Of a stretch of 54,116 nt of DNA, positions 40,444 to 48,110 are shown one piece after another. Origin of the DNA: Tannerella sp. Lineage in GTDB: Bacteria > Bacteroidota > Bacteroidia > Bacteroidales > Tannerellaceae. A model generated the notes under the pieces. The model saw only the letters and a program-made list of their open reading frames with translations. It searched no databases and had not been told where the DNA came from. How positions within the stretch are numbered: the first letter of the stretch is position 1; each line of letters begins with the position of its first letter. The translations under genes and the position numbers were made by a program. The DNA lies in contig JAISUX010000131.1 in NCBI GenBank assembly GCA_031271805.1, positions 1 to 54,116 on the forward strand, in the 5' to 3' direction.

Positions 40444-42459
40444 CTAAAAAATCCATTCTAATCCGGCAATAAGCCAAAATCCGGCTTGCGGGACATTCCC
40501 TATGTCATAATATTGTTCATTAAATATGTTGTTGAAATCCAGATTAATATTTACTTTTTTCAGGTTGTAAATCAGCCTTAAGTCGAGAGTAGAGAAGGGC
40601 GGGTAGTCGTGGAGGCCTTTGTCGATACCGTTTTCATAGAGGCGGAAAGATCCTGTGCGGTCTTGGAAACGGAAGTTCCAGCTTGCCGTTAAGCCTTTCA
40701 GGATATTGTGGTTGAGGCCTGCGGTCAGTTTGTCGCGCAGGTAGTTGAGTGTGTAACGCGACTCAAGTCCCTTACTGTCGCATGATTGCGTTATATGGGC
40801 GTAACTGACTGCAAATGTGGATGTTTGCCCCATGAAAGGCATGATATACCATAACAGCGTGCGGACTTGAGCTTCGACGCCTCGTTTATCGACTTCGGTA
40901 TGGTTCCACGACGCCCATTTCTCGTCGCTCGCCTCACGCACCCAGTCTATCATGTTGCGTCCGTTCATGATGTAGCCTGTCAGCGAGGCCTCGAAATATC
41001 CCCGTTTGTAAGTGACGCCAAGGTCGAAGGATTCGGATGTCTCAGGTCTCAAGGTCTCGTTCGCCGTATGCGTCTCGGTTGTGTAATAGAGGTCTGTAAA
41101 TGTCGGCAGGCGCGACGAGCGCGACCATGAAGCGTTTATTTTCAGCCCCTCGGCAGGGCGGTAGGCCATGCTTGCCGAAGGATAGAAACGGAGTTTGTCG
41201 CCCTGCAGCGTGTTGTAGTTCGCGAGCGCACCGGCAGAGAATGTGAACCTGTGTAAATTCAGGGTATGTTCGATAACGATATTTGTCAGCGTCCTGCCGT
41301 CGTAGTTCGTGTATCGACCGTGCGGCGAGGCGAGCGGTTTGCCCAGTTTGCTGCTCATGATGTCTTCGCGCCGCATTTCGCCTCCGAAATGGGTATTTCC
41401 CAAAGTCGAGGTGTAGAGAAACATCATGTTCGCCCCATAAGTATCGCCGCGATGGTAGTTGCGGCCTGTATCGGTGTTTTTTATCAGGTCGAAGCGGTCG
41501 AAATGGCGTGTCCAGTAGATTTGGGGAATGAATTTCAGTTTTTGCCCGAACATGCCGCTGACTGCTCCGAGTATCTCCGACGTCCGTTCGTATTGGTTGG
41601 GGTAAAGCGCTGAGTAAAAGGTGTTTGCGCCATAAGACTTATTATTATATCCCGCCATGATGTTGATTTTTTTGGGCTTGATATTTGTTTGGAATAAGAC
41701 ATTGTATATGTCATAGTCGCTGTTGGCGATATATCCGTCCGATCGTCGGTAGCCTGTCGAGAGGCTTAGGTTTGCTATGCCCGCTTGTGTTGCACCGCGT
41801 ATTTCGGCGTCGGCGAGCGCGTGCATGCCCGCTTTGAGTTTGGCGGCGATTCGTGCGTCGGGTTCTTTTTTCGTGATGATGTTGATACCGCCGGAGAAGG
41901 CGCTTGAGCCATAGACGAGAGCGGACGGCCCGTGGAGTATTTCTATGCGCTCGATGTCGGAAAGGTTGATGGGAATATCGAAACTGTAGTGTCCTGTGTG
42001 CGGATTAGAGATATTAACGCCGTTGAGGAGTACGGCTGTCTGGTCGGCCGAGCCGCCGCGGATTGAGATATCTGCCTGAACGCCATGCCCGCCGCGCTGA
42101 ACGACGTCGATGTTGGCTGCATAGTTGAGCAGGTCTTCGATGCTTTGGATGGGTGCTCGCGCAATGTCGTCGCGGGTTATTACGGTGACGAGTTTTGCCG
42201 TTTGGCTCAACGGTATTTCCGTCCTTGAGGCCGTGACCGTCACTTCTTCGAGTTCCTGTTCGAGCATCTCGCCCTCAGTCCGGTGATTCGTTGCTACAGA
42301 CTGTCCCTGCGCTCTTGTGGAATTTGCGAACGTAAGCGTACAGGCAGCCACAACGCCGATATTAATAACTTTGTGCATACTGTTGAACGCGCCGTATGCC
42401 TTGCGCACAAATCTTTTGAAGCGGATTTTACGCCTTTCGTTAAATACTTTAGTCTTCAT
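40444..42459 (-). CDS. TonB-dependent receptor, BtuB-like
   Basis: 671 residues. An unusual N-terminus rich in Arg/Lys (about 1-30, RKIRFKRFVRKAYGAF) precedes a hydrophobic signal (VINIGVVAACTLTFANS, then TRAQG). This lead-in is common in Bacteroidota BtuB-type receptors as I recall them. The TonB box region is EEVTVTASRTEIPLS. The plug (about 95-200) contains IQSIEDLLNYAANIDVVQRG, ISIRGGSADQTAVLLNG and ERIEILHGPSALVYGSSAFS. The barrel ends GFWLIAGLEWIF. Vitamin B12 or another corrinoid is the leading guess for the ligand, but no cobalamin riboswitch is visible in the 139-bp leader, so the substrate is open. It lacks the SusC N-terminal domain and a SusD partner. Confidence 0.88.
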   Translation of the reverse strand: MKTKVFNERRKIRFKRFVRKAYGAFNSMHKVINIGVVAACTLTFANSTRAQGQSVATNHRTEGEMLEQELEEVTVTASRTEIPLSQTAKLVTVITRDDIARAPIQSIEDLLNYAANIDVVQRGGHGVQADISIRGGSADQTAVLLNGVNISNPHTGHYSFDIPINLSDIERIEILHGPSALVYGSSAFSGGINIITKKEPDARIAAKLKAGMHALADAEIRGATQAGIANLSLSTGYRRSDGYIANSDYDIYNVLFQTNIKPKKINIMAGYNNKSYGANTFYSALYPNQYERTSEILGAVSGMFGQKLKFIPQIYWTRHFDRFDLIKNTDTGRNYHRGDTYGANMMFLYTSTLGNTHFGGEMRREDIMSSKLGKPLASPHGRYTNYDGRTLTNIVIEHTLNLHRFTFSAGALANYNTLQGDKLRFYPSASMAYRPAEGLKINASWSRSSRLPTFTDLYYTTETHTANETLRPETSESFDLGVTYKRGYFEASLTGYIMNGRNMIDWVREASDEKWASWNHTEVDKRGVEAQVRTLLWYIMPFMGQTSTFAVSYAHITQSCDSKGLESRYTLNYLRDKLTAGLNHNILKGLTASWNFRFQDRTGSFRLYENGIDKGLHDYPPFSTLDLRLIYNLKKVNINLDFNNIFNEQYYDIGNVPQAGFWLIAGLEWIF

Positions 42460-42501
42460 ATAACATTAAAATTTTAGAAAAAATCGGCGGCGAAGGTACG
42501 A

Positions 42502-42535
42502 CAAATTTACCGAACGAAAAAAATATTTCCCCAAA
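42502..42535 (-). promoter_or_regulatory. Promoter of the TonB receptor gene
   Basis: On the minus strand, TTTG (42532-42535), a 22-bp spacer (slightly long) and TAAATTTG (42502-42509, full -7 match). The gene begins at 42459. Confidence 0.5.
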
Positions 42536-42539
42536 AATT

Positions 42540-42570
42540 TTTGGTAGAAATAATTATTGTATTACCTTTG
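42540..42570 (+). promoter_or_regulatory. Promoter of the ECF sigma operon
   Basis: TTTG (42540-42543), a 19-bp spacer and TACCTTTG (42563-42570). It lies back to back with the TonB receptor promoter, their -33 elements 4 bp apart. Confidence 0.65.
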
Positions 42571-42598
42571 CGCCTGAAAAAAATGAAGTTAAGGTAAG

Positions 42599-43150
42599 AT
42601 GCAGCAGTACAGTGAAGAAGAATTAGTTGAACGTTTGCGCGATCCGGCGACACAAAGGAGCGCGTTTACACAAGTCGTTTCGCTGTACAGTGACAAATTG
42701 TACTGGCAGATTCGAAAGATGGTGATGAATCATGACGACGCCAATGACATCCTGCAGGACACGTTTATGAAAGCATGGATGAATATTGACGGTTTCAGGG
42801 GCGATTCCAAGTTATCGACATGGATGCACAAGATTGCCGTTAACGAGTGTATCACCTTTCTGAATAAGCAACGGACGATGAACAACGTCTCTATTGACGA
42901 TACGGATGTTTATCTTCTCGAAACGCTCAAGTCGGATGAGTATTTCGATGGCGATGAGATCGACGAGAAGCTTCAGAAAGCGATCCTGACCTTGCCCGAA
43001 AAGCAGCGTCTCGTATTCAATATGAAGTATTACGATGACATGAAGTACGAAGATATGTCCGACATTCTGGGGACATCCGTAGGCGCCCTGAAAGCCTCGT
43101 ATCATCATGCGGTAAAAAAAATTGAGGCGATTTTAACAGATGACATTTAA
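42599..43150 (+). CDS. ECF RNA polymerase sigma factor
   Basis: A 183-residue group 4 sigma-70 factor. Region 2 spans about 25-95 (YWQIRKMVMNHDDANDILQD, TFMKAWMNIDGFRGDSKLST, WMHKIAVNECITFL). Region 4 spans about 120-180 (LPEKQRLVFNMKYYDDMKYE, DMSDILGTSVGALKASYHHA). The linker is acidic. The next two genes on the same strand encode a one-helix membrane protein and a Spy/CpxP-like periplasmic protein, a set often seen in Bacteroidales and suggestive of envelope homeostasis. The receptor divergently encoded at 40444-42459 is not of the FecA type with a signalling domain, so direct coupling to it is not implied. Confidence 0.94.
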   Translation: MQQYSEEELVERLRDPATQRSAFTQVVSLYSDKLYWQIRKMVMNHDDANDILQDTFMKAWMNIDGFRGDSKLSTWMHKIAVNECITFLNKQRTMNNVSIDDTDVYLLETLKSDEYFDGDEIDEKLQKAILTLPEKQRLVFNMKYYDDMKYEDMSDILGTSVGALKASYHHAVKKIEAILTDDI

Positions 43151-43204
43151 ACCTTTTTTTAAACAATCAGTCAAACGATTGGAAAAAAATTGGAGGAAGA
43201 GTAT

Positions 43205-43576
43205 ATGAGTATAGAAAAAAATAAATTGGATGAATTAAGAGGCAGGAATCCGTTTCGCGTTCCTGGAGGCTATTTCGAGCATTTGACGGATGATATTATG
43301 AGCCGTTTGCCCGAAAAGACTGTTGTGCAACCCAAGGTGGTGTCGTTTTACGACCGCGTCAAGCCGTTGCTGTATATGGCAGCCGCTTTTGCCGGGGTTA
43401 TAATCTTATTCAATGTCCTTAACAAGACTGCCGATACTTCGCCGGACAGCGTTCCTGCTGTTGTTGCGGTATATGAGGAAGTCGATGAAGATGAAGAGTT
43501 TTTGGACTATATTGAAGATATGTATGCCGACAAGTATGCAGTATCTTATATTGGTGATTATTTCAATGAAAATTGA
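43205..43576 (+). CDS. Single-pass membrane protein, putative anti-sigma partner
   Basis: About 123 residues from ATG 43205. The strong GGAGG at 43191-43195 selects this start over the in-frame TTG at 43190. A cytoplasmic N-terminus carries the recurring Bacteroidales block NPFRVPGGYFEHLTDDIMSR LPEK. One transmembrane helix follows (LLYMAAAFAGVIILFNVL), then an acidic C-terminus (EEVDEDEEFLDYIEDMYAD). Position directly after an ECF sigma gene and this topology fit an anti-sigma factor or membrane sensor, but there is no recognisable zinc-binding anti-sigma motif. Known to me only as a conserved hypothetical family. Confidence 0.7.
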   Translation: MSIEKNKLDELRGRNPFRVPGGYFEHLTDDIMSRLPEKTVVQPKVVSFYDRVKPLLYMAAAFAGVIILFNVLNKTADTSPDSVPAVVAVYEEVDEDEEFLDYIEDMYADKYAVSYIGDYFNEN

Positions 43577-43579
43577 CAG

Positions 43580-44047
43580 ATGAAGAAAAATTTTTATAAA
43601 ATAATTTTTTTATTTGCAATATTATTATTATCTTTGCAGGGTTTTGCGCAGGATAATGATAATAATCGTCGCGGAAACAGGCCTGGAACGTTTGATAGAG
43701 AGGCGTTTGTGGCAAAACGCAATGCTTTTATTGCGGAGAAAATCGGGCTGGCTACAGAGGTAGCAGCGGTCTTTTTTCCAGTCGAAAACGAGTTGATTAT
43801 AAAAAAATTTGAGGCAGGGCGTGACTGTCGAAGGTTGGAACATGAGATTAGAGGGAAAAAAGACAAATCGGATGCGGAATATCAAAAACTCTTGAATTGC
43901 CGGGAAGAAGTTAAGGCAAAGACGGATAATCTCGACAAGGAGTATCTGGAAAAGTTCAAGAAGATTTTGACCGCAGAGCAAATTATTAAGTATCAGGGTG
44001 CTGATCGGGAATTTTTCGATCAGATGATGCGAGAAAGGAAGAGATAA
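43580..44047 (+). CDS. Spy/CpxP-like periplasmic protein
   Basis: 155 residues: signal peptide (IIFLFAILLLSLQGFAQ), then a charged all-helical body. LTAEQIIKYQ near the C-terminus corresponds to the LTxxQ motif of Spy/CpxP-type periplasmic chaperones. FVAKRNAFIAEKIGL and the Lys/Glu-rich EEVKAKTDNLDKEYLEKFKK suit the long-helix cradle fold. It begins 3 bp after the small membrane protein and is the last gene of the ECF operon, followed by a terminator at 44152-44185. A general envelope-stress chaperone or sensor role is inferred. Confidence 0.75.
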   Translation: MKKNFYKIIFLFAILLLSLQGFAQDNDNNRRGNRPGTFDREAFVAKRNAFIAEKIGLATEVAAVFFPVENELIIKKFEAGRDCRRLEHEIRGKKDKSDAEYQKLLNCREEVKAKTDNLDKEYLEKFKKILTAEQIIKYQGADREFFDQMMRERKR

Positions 44048-44151
44048 CACCTTGTTTTCTTTGTGGAATGTGGAAGTAAGGTGCAAGGAAACTCTTGTTG
44101 ACAGGAGTGATATCATTTTTAGTGTTTTTGTTTAGATTTAGTTTTAATGTT

Positions 44152-44185
44152 AAGGGGGACGATGAGATATCGTTCCCCTTTTCTT
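44152..44185 (+). terminator. Rho-independent terminator of the ECF operon
   Basis: AAGGGGGACGAT (44152-44163) pairs with ATCGTTCCCCTT (44169-44180) around a 5-base loop, with one G-T pair, followed by TTCTTTG. It separates the ECF operon from the ROK gene and lies inside the falsely long upstream extension of the ROK reading frame. Confidence 0.8.
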
Positions 44186-44283
44186 TGTATAAGTCCGTTG
44201 TTTATTCGATTGATAATCAGCTATATTATTTAAAACGGCAAAAAAAACTTCAATTATATATATCAAGTATCGAAAAGTTTGAG

Positions 44284-44291
44284 TACTTTTG
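44284..44291 (+). promoter_or_regulatory. -7 element of the ROK regulator gene
   Basis: TACTTTTG fully matches TAnnTTTG. No good -33 TTTG lies at the expected distance, so it may be weak or activator-dependent. Its position implies that translation starts at 44305 or later. Confidence 0.45.
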
Positions 44292-44304
44292 TCACAACGA
44301 TTTT

Positions 44305-45522
44305 ATGATATACATGATGAAAAGTCTTTTTATTTCAAACGATTCGACGAACAGGAATGATGCGCTCAAAAAGAAAATCATCTGTTCATACATAACCAAC
44401 GGCGACTCTACGATTGCCGAGTTATGCAGGGAAATAAACATGAGTATCCCGACTGTTACAAAGATAATCGGGGAGTTGCTGGATGACGGGTATATTGTGG
44501 ACTTCGGCAAACAGGAGACGAGCGGCGGACGTATGCCGAGTGTTTACGGCTTGAATCCCTCGACGGGATATTTTATAGGCGTTGACGTCCTTTGCGATAG
44601 GATTAATCTCGGCGTACTTGATTTTAAAGGCGGTAAAGTGAGGATAGAAGAGAATATGCCGTATAAGATGGAAAACACGATGGAGTCGCTCAATGACCTT
44701 TGCGAAAGAATAGATATTTTCGTCAAGTCGTTGAAGGCGCTTGAAGGTAAGATTTTTGCTATCGGCGTGAATATTTCCGGACGTGTCAACCCCGTTTCGG
44801 GATACAGTTACAGCATTTTCTATTTCCAGGAAAAACCATTGGCGCAGATTATGGAGGAGAAGCTCAAAATCAAGGTGTATGTTGAGAATGATTCGAGGGC
44901 GATGGCTTACGGCGAGTATATGCAAGGAGTTGTGAAAGGCGAGAAGAATGTGCTTTTTGTCAATATGAGTTGGGGTTTGGGGCTTGGCATAATCATCGAC
45001 GGCAAGCCTTTTTACGGCAAGTCGGGATTTTCGGGCGAGTTCGGGCATTTTTGCCTTTTCGACAACGAAGTGCTGTGTCATTGCGGCAAGAAAGGATGCC
45101 TTGAGACCGAGGCGTCGGGTTCGGCCTTGCATCGTATAGTCCTCGAACGTTATCATGCCGGCAGCAGCACGATATTATCCGAGAAAATCGACCGTAATGA
45201 ACCGATAGCATTGAACGACCTTATCAACGCCGTCAGGAAAGAAGATGTTTTGAGTATCGAAATCCTTGAACGCATGGGAATTACCTTAGGCAAAGGCATT
45301 GCCGGACTGATAAATATCTTCAATCCGGAGTTGGTTGTTCTGGGTGGCTATCTGTTTCAGGCCTCGGAATACTTGGAGTTTCCCATAAAAAGCGCCATAC
45401 GCAAATATTCCTTGAATCTTGTAAGCCAGGACACCGAGATAAAAGTCTCAAAATTGGGTGAAAGAGCCGGAATTATCGGGGCATGTCTGTTGGCTCGCGG
45501 TAAAATACTCGGCATGATTTAG
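44305..45522 (+). CDS. ROK-family transcriptional regulator (NagC/XylR type)
   Basis: About 405 residues from ATG 44305 (44314 and 44317 are alternatives). A longer frame to 44095 crosses the upstream terminator and is not used. An N-terminal winged helix (STIAELCREINMSIPTVTKI, IGELLDDGYI) precedes a ROK domain with VENDSRAMAYGEY, FSGEFGHFCL and the zinc-binding CHCGKKGCLE. The phosphate loop reads GVDVLCDRINLGVLDF instead of the DxGGT of sugar kinases, so it is a ligand-sensing regulator rather than a kinase. It is encoded just ahead of the oxidoreductase-epimerase-SusCD cluster, its probable target. A sugar or amino sugar effector is likely. Confidence 0.88.
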   Translation: MIYMMKSLFISNDSTNRNDALKKKIICSYITNGDSTIAELCREINMSIPTVTKIIGELLDDGYIVDFGKQETSGGRMPSVYGLNPSTGYFIGVDVLCDRINLGVLDFKGGKVRIEENMPYKMENTMESLNDLCERIDIFVKSLKALEGKIFAIGVNISGRVNPVSGYSYSIFYFQEKPLAQIMEEKLKIKVYVENDSRAMAYGEYMQGVVKGEKNVLFVNMSWGLGLGIIIDGKPFYGKSGFSGEFGHFCLFDNEVLCHCGKKGCLETEASGSALHRIVLERYHAGSSTILSEKIDRNEPIALNDLINAVRKEDVLSIEILERMGITLGKGIAGLINIFNPELVVLGGYLFQASEYLEFPIKSAIRKYSLNLVSQDTEIKVSKLGERAGIIGACLLARGKILGMI

Positions 45523-45585
45523 CGCATCAAATCTACGAAGTCTAATCCGTTATGAATATTTAACTAAAAAAATTTCATAAAAACA

Positions 45586-45617
45586 CTTGTATTATAATTA
45601 TTTTTTCTTTTACTTTG
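45586..45617 (+). promoter_or_regulatory. Promoter of the oxidoreductase-epimerase-SusCD operon
   Basis: CTTG (45586-45589), a 20-bp spacer and TTACTTTG (45610-45617). A good AAGGAG ribosome site (about 45648-45653) follows ahead of ATG 45665. The flanking leader is very AT-rich. Confidence 0.55.
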
Positions 45618-45664
45618 TGGTCTAATTAAAATATTTTCATAAGTAGCAAGGAGAAATTAAAATC

Positions 45665-47200
45665 ATGGAAGGAATGAAGGGTATGAAAAGAGAAATTTCA
45701 AGACGAAAGTTTTTAAAAGCCGGTGCTATGGCGGCAGTCGGTTTTACAATTGTGCCGCGTTCGGTAATGGGCAAGTCTTTTGGCATGACAGCGCCAAGCG
45801 ATAAGCTTAATATTGCCGGTATAGGTGTTGGAGGTATGGGACGTCGTAATTTGGCGAACATGAGTACTGAAAACATCGTTGCGTTATGCGATGTGGATTG
45901 GGGATATGCCGGAAAGACTTTTAACGACTATCCCAATGCCAAGCGTTATAATGATTGGCGTGTCATGTTTGACGAAATGGGTAAATCCATTGATGCTGTG
46001 TTGGTTGCTACTCCTGACCATACTCATGCAGGGGTATCGGCGCATGCAATTACATTAGGCAAGCATTGTTACACGCAGAAGCCGCTTACACATTCTGTTT
46101 ACGAATCGCGTTTGCTGACGAAGCTTGCAAAGAAGTATCGCGTTGCCACTCAGATGGGTAATCAGGGCAACTCATTTGACTGGTGTCGCCAGATAGCCGA
46201 ATGGATACAGTCAGGTGTGATAGGCGAGGTTTATGAGGTGCATTGCTGGACAGACCGTCCGATTTGGCCTCAAGGTTTACAGGCGCCTAAGGAAATCGTG
46301 AAAACGCCCAAGACATTGGATTGGGATTTGTTTATCGGTCCTTCCAAGAAGCGCCCTTACAATCCGGTATATACGCCATGGAATTGGCGTGGTTGGTGGG
46401 ATTTCGGCACCGGAGCCCTTGGCGATATGGCTTGCCACATCATGGATCCGTTATACTGGGCGTTAGACTTGAAGTATCCTACGAGCGTAATCGGCAGTTC
46501 AACATTGAGTAACATAGATTCGCCTCCTCATGCGCAGGTGGTTACTTACACTTTCCCTGCCAGACCGCCAAAGGGCTACGTGAAGATGCCCGAAGTGAAA
46601 GTATATTGGTATGACGGGGGATTGATGCCTCCTCGTCCGTCAGAACTGAAAGATGGTCAGATGATGGGGGATGAAAACGGAGGTATTATATTTATAGGTA
46701 CTAAGGGGAAAATTATGACAGGGTGCTACGGCATGAATCCGACTCTGCTTCCGGTATCGGATATGGAACATTTCAATCAACCCAAACCCGTCATACCGCG
46801 CGTGAATGGCGGTAATGGAAATATTTGGGCGACGAATGCGCATGAACAGGACTGGATACGAGCATGTAAAGAGTCTCCGGATAACAGGATAGAAGCGTCA
46901 TCGAATTTTCAGTTCTCCGGTCCGTTCAACGAAATGGTTGTTATGGGCGTTTTGGCGGTTCGTCTTTCCGGCTTGCAGGGCTTACATCGTGAGTTACAGT
47001 GGGATGGGGAGAATATGCGGTTTACAAATATCTCTCCGACGGATAAAATCAAGATAGTTACAGTTGACGATTTCAAGGTGATAGACGGCGATCCGCGTTT
47101 CGACCGTAAATATGAGGAATTCAATGCCGCCGAAATGGCTGATGAATGGATTAAACATACGTATCAGAATGGCTTTTCGCTTCCGGATATGCCAAGGTAA
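45665..47200 (+). CDS. Tat-exported Gfo/Idh/MocA-family oxidoreductase
   Basis: 511 residues. The N-terminus is a twin-arginine signal: SRRKFLKAGAMAAVGF, suggesting export folded with cofactor. The Rossmann loop is IAGIGVGGMGRRNL. It is followed by VLVATPDHTHAGVSAHAI and CYTQKPLTHS, which keeps the catalytic Lys of the EKP motif although Glu is replaced by Gln. MACHIMDPLYWAL supplies the conserved active-site His region. The long C-terminal half is the usual sugar-binding beta domain. It would oxidise a sugar hydroxyl, probably regenerating bound NAD(P) internally or by a partner. The next gene encodes a TIM-barrel epimerase-like lipoprotein and then SusCD, so the set likely acts on a glycoside in the periplasm. 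Substrate unknown. Confidence 0.9.
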   Translation: MEGMKGMKREISRRKFLKAGAMAAVGFTIVPRSVMGKSFGMTAPSDKLNIAGIGVGGMGRRNLANMSTENIVALCDVDWGYAGKTFNDYPNAKRYNDWRVMFDEMGKSIDAVLVATPDHTHAGVSAHAITLGKHCYTQKPLTHSVYESRLLTKLAKKYRVATQMGNQGNSFDWCRQIAEWIQSGVIGEVYEVHCWTDRPIWPQGLQAPKEIVKTPKTLDWDLFIGPSKKRPYNPVYTPWNWRGWWDFGTGALGDMACHIMDPLYWALDLKYPTSVIGSSTLSNIDSPPHAQVVTYTFPARPPKGYVKMPEVKVYWYDGGLMPPRPSELKDGQMMGDENGGIIFIGTKGKIMTGCYGMNPTLLPVSDMEHFNQPKPVIPRVNGGNGNIWATNAHEQDWIRACKESPDNRIEASSNFQFSGPFNEMVVMGVLAVRLSGLQGLHRELQWDGENMRFTNISPTDKIKIVTVDDFKVIDGDPRFDRKYEEFNAAEMADEWIKHTYQNGFSLPDMPR

Positions 47201-47221
47201 ATAATTTAAAATCAGGAAATT

Positions 47222-48091
47222 ATGATTAAGTTGTATAAAATTATGAGGTTCATTTGCGTTGCTGTTGTAAGCGTCTTTTTGGTAACATGTAAAAGCGGTG
47301 CAACGAAAGAACAATCCACGGTTAACGATTTTAGTTTAGGTATGCAGTCTTATACGTTCCATCTGTTTTCGTTGTCGGAAGCTTTGGACAAAACTCATGA
47401 ATTAGGAATCAAATACATTGAGGTTTATCCCGGACATAAGCTCGGAGGCAAATGGGGAGACAAGGTATTCGGATTTGATATGGATGAACAGACACGAAAA
47501 GAAATTAAGGCTTTGGCTGAATCCAAAGGCATAAAAATCGTTGGTACGGGTGTGTTTGTGACGGATAATCCCGAAGATTGGCAAAAAATGTTCGCATTTG
47601 CAAAAGACATGGATATGGATTTTATCACTTGCGAACCGAGGATTGAGGATTGGGATATTGTTGAAAAACTGGCGAAGGAATATGATATAAAAGTGTCGGT
47701 ACACAATCATCCGCAGCCATCGACTTACTGGAAACCTGAATTTCTGTTGCAGCAGATTGCGCAACGCAGTAAATTGATAGGGTCATGCGCAGATGTAGGC
47801 CATTGGCGTCGCGAAGGGCTGAATCAGATAGAATGTCTGAAAACGTTGGATGGCAGGCTTATCTCTCTGCATTTCAAAGATATAGCGGAAAAGCAGGAAG
47901 GTGAGGCCGAACAGCATGACGTGATATGGGGGACGGGTATTTTAGATGTCAAGGGAATGTTGACCGAATTAAAAAAACAAAATTTCAAGGGTATTCTTTC
48001 CATTGAATATGAATATAATTGGGAAAATTCAGTTCCTGATATAAAGCAATGTATTGATTATTACAATAAAGTAATCAAAGAAATAAAGTAG
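47222..48091 (+). CDS. TIM-barrel sugar isomerase/epimerase-like lipoprotein
   Basis: 289 residues with a lipoprotein signal (VAVVSVFLVTC, Cys23). The body is an AP-endonuclease-2/xylose-isomerase-like barrel: LGMQSYTFHLFSLSEALD, KYIEVYPGHKLGGKWGDK, DFITCEPRIEDWDIVEKLA, KVSVHNHPQPSTYW, GSCADVGHWRREG and SLHFKDIAE. The Glu, His, Asp and His residues in EPR, HNH, DVGH and HFKD are the usual metal ligands. The late SIEYEYNWENS supplies the final Glu. Members act as isomerases, epimerases, or lyases/hydratases of keto-sugars. An exported lipoprotein version next to an exported sugar dehydrogenase suggests sequential oxidation and cleavage of glycosides outside the cytoplasm. The reaction is inferred. 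Confidence 0.85.
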   Translation: MIKLYKIMRFICVAVVSVFLVTCKSGATKEQSTVNDFSLGMQSYTFHLFSLSEALDKTHELGIKYIEVYPGHKLGGKWGDKVFGFDMDEQTRKEIKALAESKGIKIVGTGVFVTDNPEDWQKMFAFAKDMDMDFITCEPRIEDWDIVEKLAKEYDIKVSVHNHPQPSTYWKPEFLLQQIAQRSKLIGSCADVGHWRREGLNQIECLKTLDGRLISLHFKDIAEKQEGEAEQHDVIWGTGILDVKGMLTELKKQNFKGILSIEYEYNWENSVPDIKQCIDYYNKVIKEIK

Positions 48092-48110
48092 TAATAAATT
48101 AAATAATTAA

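Noticed and set aside
40444-42459. FecA-type receptor signalling to the adjacent ECF sigma factor
   Set aside because: No N-terminal secretin/TonB short signalling domain is visible, and no FecR-like anti-sigma gene is present. The two genes are simply divergent.
42460-42598. Cobalamin riboswitch before the BtuB-like receptor
   Set aside because: The leader is short and AT-rich. No B12-box-like conserved sequence or adequate length for the element was seen.
44095-44304. Upstream extension of the ROK regulator by 70 residues
   Set aside because: The stretch includes a clear terminator (44152-44185) and a -7 element (44284-44291), and the encoded residues are unlike ROK N-termini.
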